Source: Virgibacillus_R byunsanensis
GTDB lineage: Bacteria > Bacillota > Bacilli > Bacillales > Amphibacillaceae
Assembly (NCBI RefSeq): GCF_042675965.1
Contig: NZ_JBHTKJ010000007.1
Span: 310,001-374,000 of the forward strand
DNA length: 64,000 nucleotides
Reading direction: 5' to 3'
Of this stretch, positions 60,619 through 64,000 are shown one piece after another. Both the position numbers and the translations under genes were made by a program. The notes beneath the pieces were generated by a model. That model had not been told where the DNA came from. It worked only from the letters and a program-made list of their open reading frames with translations, and searched no databases. The first letter of the stretch is position 1; each line of letters opens with the position of its first letter.

Positions 60619-61398
60619 TTACTGATACCCGATTTCTTTGGAAATATCCATTGCTGTTTTCTTCACCATATAAATTACTTTATCTAGCATGGGATCTATT
60701 CGATTAATTGGGCCAACCAAGCTTACGGACGCGATTACTCGTCCTAAAGAATCACTTATAGGAGAACTTACACTAATTACATTATCTTCATATGCAGAAA
60801 TAGAAATGGCATAGCCCTCTTTAATGATTTCTTTGATTTCTTCTCTAAGTGTCTCCTCATCTGTGATGGTATTGGAAGTGTAAGAAATCATCTCTGTTTT
60901 TTCAAAGAAAACTTGAAGTTCATCTTCACTTAAACCTGACATAAGTGACTTACCTGTTCCAGAGGCATATATTGGAAACGTGTCTCCGGTATTTCTAGAA
61001 TATACTAGTCCCGTACGATCACCTTGATGACGCTCAATCACCAATCCTTTAAAGCTTGATTTATCAATGATTGATAGATATGCAGTTTCTCCAAACTCTT
61101 CAGATAGTTTACCTAAATAATGTTTTCCCATTTTTTTAAAGTCAATATTGTTATATATAAATAACCCAAAATGCATTAGGGTCATTCCTAAACTGTAATG
61201 ACCTGTATCAACACTCCTTTGAACGAACCCTCTGTTCTCTAAAGTAGTTAAAATGTTGTAGCAAGTACTAATAGGCATATCTAGTTCTTGCTTGATTTCT
61301 TTCAATGTTAGAGACTCCTGTTGTTTTAGTAGTTCCAGAACATTTATAGCCTTGTGTATGGAAGGGATTTGATATTTATTTTGTGACAACTTTGACAC
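60619..61398 (-). CDS. IclR family transcriptional regulator
   Basis: A 259-residue regulator. The N-terminal winged helix spans SIHKAINVLELLKQQESLTL and IKQELDMPISTCYNILTTLE. The C-terminal IclR effector domain has ERHQGDRTGLVYS, IYASGTGKSLMSGLSEDEL and GYAISISAYEDNVISVSSPI. It is divergent from the M24/peptide-binding-protein genes, with a palindrome in the shared gap, so it likely controls them. Ligands of IclR proteins are usually small acids or aromatic compounds. Confidence 0.92.
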   Translation of the reverse strand: MSKLSQNKYQIPSIHKAINVLELLKQQESLTLKEIKQELDMPISTCYNILTTLENRGFVQRSVDTGHYSLGMTLMHFGLFIYNNIDFKKMGKHYLGKLSEEFGETAYLSIIDKSSFKGLVIERHQGDRTGLVYSRNTGDTFPIYASGTGKSLMSGLSEDELQVFFEKTEMISYTSNTITDEETLREEIKEIIKEGYAISISAYEDNVISVSSPISDSLGRVIASVSLVGPINRIDPMLDKVIYMVKKTAMDISKEIGYQ

Positions 61399-61425
61399 TC
61401 CTAATATAAATGTATTTAAAATAGT

Positions 61426-61454
61426 TTGACAAATTTTAATATTTATTTTATTAT
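61426..61454 (+). promoter_or_regulatory. Predicted sigma-A promoter for the M24 operon
   Basis: TTGACA (61426-61431), 17 bp, TATTAT (61449-61454), about 200 bp before the M24 gene. Confidence 0.6.
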
Positions 61455-61462
61455 AATACTTA

Positions 61463-61500
61463 ATTTCATAAATGTAAATAGTTTTTCATATATATGAAAT
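61463..61500. promoter_or_regulatory. Candidate IclR operator palindrome
   Basis: ATTTCAT (61463-61469) and ATGAAAT (61494-61500) are inverted copies. A second, inner inverted pair TTTCATA-TATATGAAA lies at 61484-61499. Its place just after the predicted -10 box fits repression by the divergent IclR protein. Confidence 0.4.
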
Positions 61501-61606
61501 TAAAACTTTGTTTAAAGATTTATTATCACATTATTATAATTCAGTTAGGAATTGTGAATTTTGTAGATTTGGATAATTGAATAAATTTTTGGGAGGTGAT
61601 GCTTGT

Positions 61607-61675
61607 ATGTATGAAAACCGAGAATACAAAAATTTAAATAAAGGGGGATTTACTAATGAAACTTTCTATTTCTAA
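61607..61675 (+). CDS. Possible 22-residue leader ORF overlapping the M24 start
   Basis: Behind a strong GGGAGGTG (61591-61598), an ATG opens MYENREYKNLNKGGFTNETF then YF and stop. The frame overlaps the first 20 bases of the M24 gene in another frame and contains its ribosome site, so it could couple translation. No homologue can be judged at this length. Confidence 0.3.
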   Translation: MYENREYKNLNKGGFTNETFYF

Positions 61676-62831
61676 AGAGGAGACGTATGAGAGACAACAG
61701 CGTTTTTTATCAACTTTGACAGACAAACAATTAGAGTGCGCAATTTTATTTAACTCAACAGATATCTTTTACCTCACAAGATTTTACTTCATTCCCACAG
61801 AGAGGCCAATGAGTTTCTTTATTGATCCAACAGGAAAAACACATCTTTTTGTACCTGCATTAGAAGTTGAACACGCTACTGAATTTTCTTGCGTAGATCA
61901 AGTTCATAGTTATCCAGAATACCCTGGGGAAAACCATCCTATGATTCATTTAAAAGCTATATTGAAGGAATTGGGGTTTGAGCATAATCAAATAGGAATA
62001 GATTCAGAAGGTTACGGTTCCCCGTATGGTTATAGTGGTGCTAGTGTTAGACAATTAATTGATGCAGAATATACTTCAATACATGGTTTGGTTCAAGAGA
62101 TACGCTATATTAAGTCAGCTGCAGAGATTGAAATTATTAAAGAGTCATGTAGATGGGGAAATCTAGCACATCGCTTATTGCAAAAATATTCAATTCAAGG
62201 TTCTAGTGAAGTGGAGATAGAATTGAGAGCTAGCCAAGAAGCTAGTCTTGCTATGATTGAAACTTTAGGACAAGAGTACAAGCCACATGGGAGGACAGCA
62301 CGAGCAGGTTTCAGGGGACAAATTGGTGAGATGTCTGCTTTTCCACATGCTGTTACCCAAAATAATATATTAAAAAATAGAGATACTCTTGTAACATATG
62401 CAGCTGCTGATGTATGGGATTATCACAGTGAATTAGAGAGAACCATGTTTGTAAATGAGGTGACTTCCGAACAGGAAAAATATTTCCACTTAATGTATGG
62501 TGCACAGGAAACGGCGTTTCAACATATTAAACCCGGACAACCTACATCAACTGTAGAAAGGGAAGTGCAAAAATATTATAAAGAAAATGGTATTCAGCAC
62601 TTGACTAGACATCATACAGGCCACGCATTAGGATTATTGATTCACGAAGCACCGTTTTTTGATTTAGGAGATCATACTATTATGAAAGCTGGTATGGTAT
62701 TTTCTGTAGAACCTGGAATTTATGTAGAAGGCCTTGGAGGATTTCGGCATTCAGATACCATCTTAGTTACTGAAAATGGAATGGAAATGTTGACTTATTA
62801 TCCAAGAGATTTAAATTCAATGATTTGCTAA
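61656..62831 (+). CDS. M24 family (Xaa-Pro aminopeptidase/creatinase-like) protein with altered metal site
   Basis: A 391-residue pita-bread-fold protein with a creatinase-type N-terminal domain (ILFNSTDIFYLTRFYFIP) and an M24 core. The His motif is kept (RHHTGHALGLLIHEAP) and so is the first Glu (FSVEPGIYV). The usual D-x-G and S-D-x-x-R-T segments read TYAAADVWDYHSELERT, and the final R-x-E-D reads FRHSDT, so two or three of the five metal ligands differ from true Xaa-Pro aminopeptidases. A creatinase-like or otherwise non-peptidase hydrolase is possible. AAAGGGGGA precedes the ATG. A peptide-binding protein gene follows. Confidence 0.87.
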   Translation: MKLSISKEETYERQQRFLSTLTDKQLECAILFNSTDIFYLTRFYFIPTERPMSFFIDPTGKTHLFVPALEVEHATEFSCVDQVHSYPEYPGENHPMIHLKAILKELGFEHNQIGIDSEGYGSPYGYSGASVRQLIDAEYTSIHGLVQEIRYIKSAAEIEIIKESCRWGNLAHRLLQKYSIQGSSEVEIELRASQEASLAMIETLGQEYKPHGRTARAGFRGQIGEMSAFPHAVTQNNILKNRDTLVTYAAADVWDYHSELERTMFVNEVTSEQEKYFHLMYGAQETAFQHIKPGQPTSTVEREVQKYYKENGIQHLTRHHTGHALGLLIHEAPFFDLGDHTIMKAGMVFSVEPGIYVEGLGGFRHSDTILVTENGMEMLTYYPRDLNSMIC

Positions 62832-62877
62832 ATACAAATAAATTGTAATCTATTTGAAATAAAAAGGAGGAAAAGAA

Positions 62878-64000
62878 ATGAAGGAGTACAAAAATCTATT
62901 AATGGGAGCGGCTATAATACTTTTAGTAACAATTACTTTAAGTGCTTGTAGTAATTCGAATCCAGAGGAAAATGATGTAAGTGTAGAAGCAGAGGTTGAT
63001 GAAGCAAGTGTAGAATTAGCTTCCGAGCAAGAGATTAATATTAATCTTTCCCAAGAACCACCTTCGCTTAACCCAGGTATTGCAACGGATACAACATCAG
63101 GGTCAGTGCTAATTCAAATATTCGAGGGATTAACAAGAGTTGGGCCAGATGGAGAAATTCAAGAGGCAATGGCTTCAGATATTGATATTTCAGAAGATGG
63201 AACAGTCTATACTTTTACCATTCGTGATGATGCTAAGTGGTCCAATGGTGATCCTGTAACTGCTGAAGATTTTGAATTTGCATGGAAATGGGCTTTAAAT
63301 CCTGATAATGCTGATGCTAATTATGCTCACTTACTTTATAGTATTAAAAACGGTGAACAAGCAAAAGCTGGAGAAGTGCCCCCAGGTGAGATAGGGATTG
63401 AGGTTTTAGATGAAAAAGTTTTAGAAGTTACGCTTGAAAGGCCTACACAATACTTCTTAGATTTAACAGCTTACCATACTCTTTATCCAGTTAATAAAAA
63501 TGTTGTTGAAAACAAAGATAAGTGGTTCCTGGATGCTGGCGACCAATATACAACAAATGGTCCCTTTAAGTTATCAAAATGGGAACATGATAACGAAATA
63601 GTATTAATAAAAAATGAAGAATATTGGGATTCAGAAAATGTTAATCTTGATAAAATCACTTTTGTAATGGTAAATGACGAGAGTACAGAGTTAAATATGT
63701 TTAATAGTGGTGAATTAGATTGGGCAGGTCATCCAACTGGCAAGATCCCTCTTTCTTCTATAGATTCACTTAAAGAAGAGGAAGTATTAGTAACTGAACC
63801 TAAAGAAGCAGTTTATTATTATGCTATGAATGTGGAAGAGGAACCGATTGATAATAAAAATATCAGGAAGGCACTTTCGTTGGCTATTGATAGAGAAGGT
63901 ATCGTAAATAATATTACAAAAACAGGAGAATTACCAGCAATGGCCTTTGTTGCTCCTCCTATATGGTCGGAAAATAAAAAAGGCTATTTTGAAGATAACG
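62878..64000 (+). CDS. Oligopeptide ABC transporter substrate-binding lipoprotein, N-terminal part
   Basis: Open at the right window edge; 374 codons visible from ATG 62878 behind AAAGGAGG. A lipoprotein signal (AAIILLVTITLSAC) precedes a SBP_bac_5 domain: NINLSQEPPSLNPGIATDTT, IFEGLTRVGPDGEIQEAMA, YTFTIRDDAKWSNGDPVTAED, TNGPFKLSKWEHDNEIVL and IRKALSLAIDREGIV. It is an OppA/DppA-type binding protein. Position after the M24 gene suggests that the two handle the same imported peptide-like compound, under the IclR regulator. Confidence 0.93.
   Translation, partial: MKEYKNLLMGAAIILLVTITLSACSNSNPEENDVSVEAEVDEASVELASEQEININLSQEPPSLNPGIATDTTSGSVLIQIFEGLTRVGPDGEIQEAMASDIDISEDGTVYTFTIRDDAKWSNGDPVTAEDFEFAWKWALNPDNADANYAHLLYSIKNGEQAKAGEVPPGEIGIEVLDEKVLEVTLERPTQYFLDLTAYHTLYPVNKNVVENKDKWFLDAGDQYTTNGPFKLSKWEHDNEIVLIKNEEYWDSENVNLDKITFVMVNDESTELNMFNSGELDWAGHPTGKIPLSSIDSLKEEEVLVTEPKEAVYYYAMNVEEEPIDNKNIRKALSLAIDREGIVNNITKTGELPAMAFVAPPIWSENKKGYFEDN

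Overview
The window is low-GC Bacillota DNA. It has strong GGAGG-type ribosome sites, GTG and TTG starts, a complete ectABC operon, a HutC-type GntR regulator and a small spore-type protein. This fits a halotolerant, spore-forming Bacillaceae such as the Oceanobacillus/Virgibacillus/Lentibacillus group; the genus is inference. The window opens inside htpG and closes inside an oligopeptide-binding lipoprotein gene.

Layout. 1-5 kb: htpG 3' end, a coiled-coil protein built of ten 14-residue repeats, dispersed intergenic repeats and an unassigned membrane protein. 5-24 kb: a catabolic island for amides or peptides. It holds a sodium/solute symporter with a 37-residue partner, two amidases, a CapA-like phosphatase, an SDR, two M20 and two M28 hydrolases, an Old-Yellow-Enzyme oxidoreductase, a sigma-54 activator and an rpoN gene broken by one in-frame TAG. 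Two near-perfect sigma-54 promoters (about 5.13 and 20.54 kb) each carry a similar CCTAAAT-type motif about 65-70 bp upstream. Activator, sigma factor and targets therefore seem to form a self-contained circuit whose sigma factor is now interrupted.

24-45 kb: an organic-acid island. It encodes a tartrate/D-malate dehydrogenase-like enzyme, two MmgE/PrpD proteins, HMG-CoA-lyase-like, enoyl-CoA hydratase and acyl-CoA dehydrogenase enzymes, a hotdog thioesterase, a two-subunit class I fumarase/tartrate dehydratase, an MFS carrier, a D-tartrate-dehydratase-like enolase-superfamily enzyme, a beta-hydroxyacid dehydrogenase, a class III CoA-transferase, a CMD protein, a TRAP transporter, a CitE-like lyase and a DASS carrier. 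Two GntR/FCD regulators lie inside it, and a shared GGATAYTGGATACAAT motif lies before three of its transcription units. The content suits tartrate/malate-type or C5 (mesaconate/citramalate) dicarboxylate use; the true substrate is not shown by sequence.

45-64 kb: ectABC on the minus strand (ectA may start at AUU), a decayed class II aldolase gene, a GntR/UTRA regulator, an amidohydrolase, a small spore-type protein, an aminotransferase-permease pair behind a hairpin leader, a GC-rich element between near-direct repeats, a D-2-hydroxyacid dehydrogenase, a YitT protein, an M20 dipeptidase, tRNA-Ala(GGC), a decayed propeller-like gene, and an IclR / M24 / peptide-binding-protein cluster.

Family assignments rest on motif recognition by eye, with no database search. 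Short regulatory sites are predictions.
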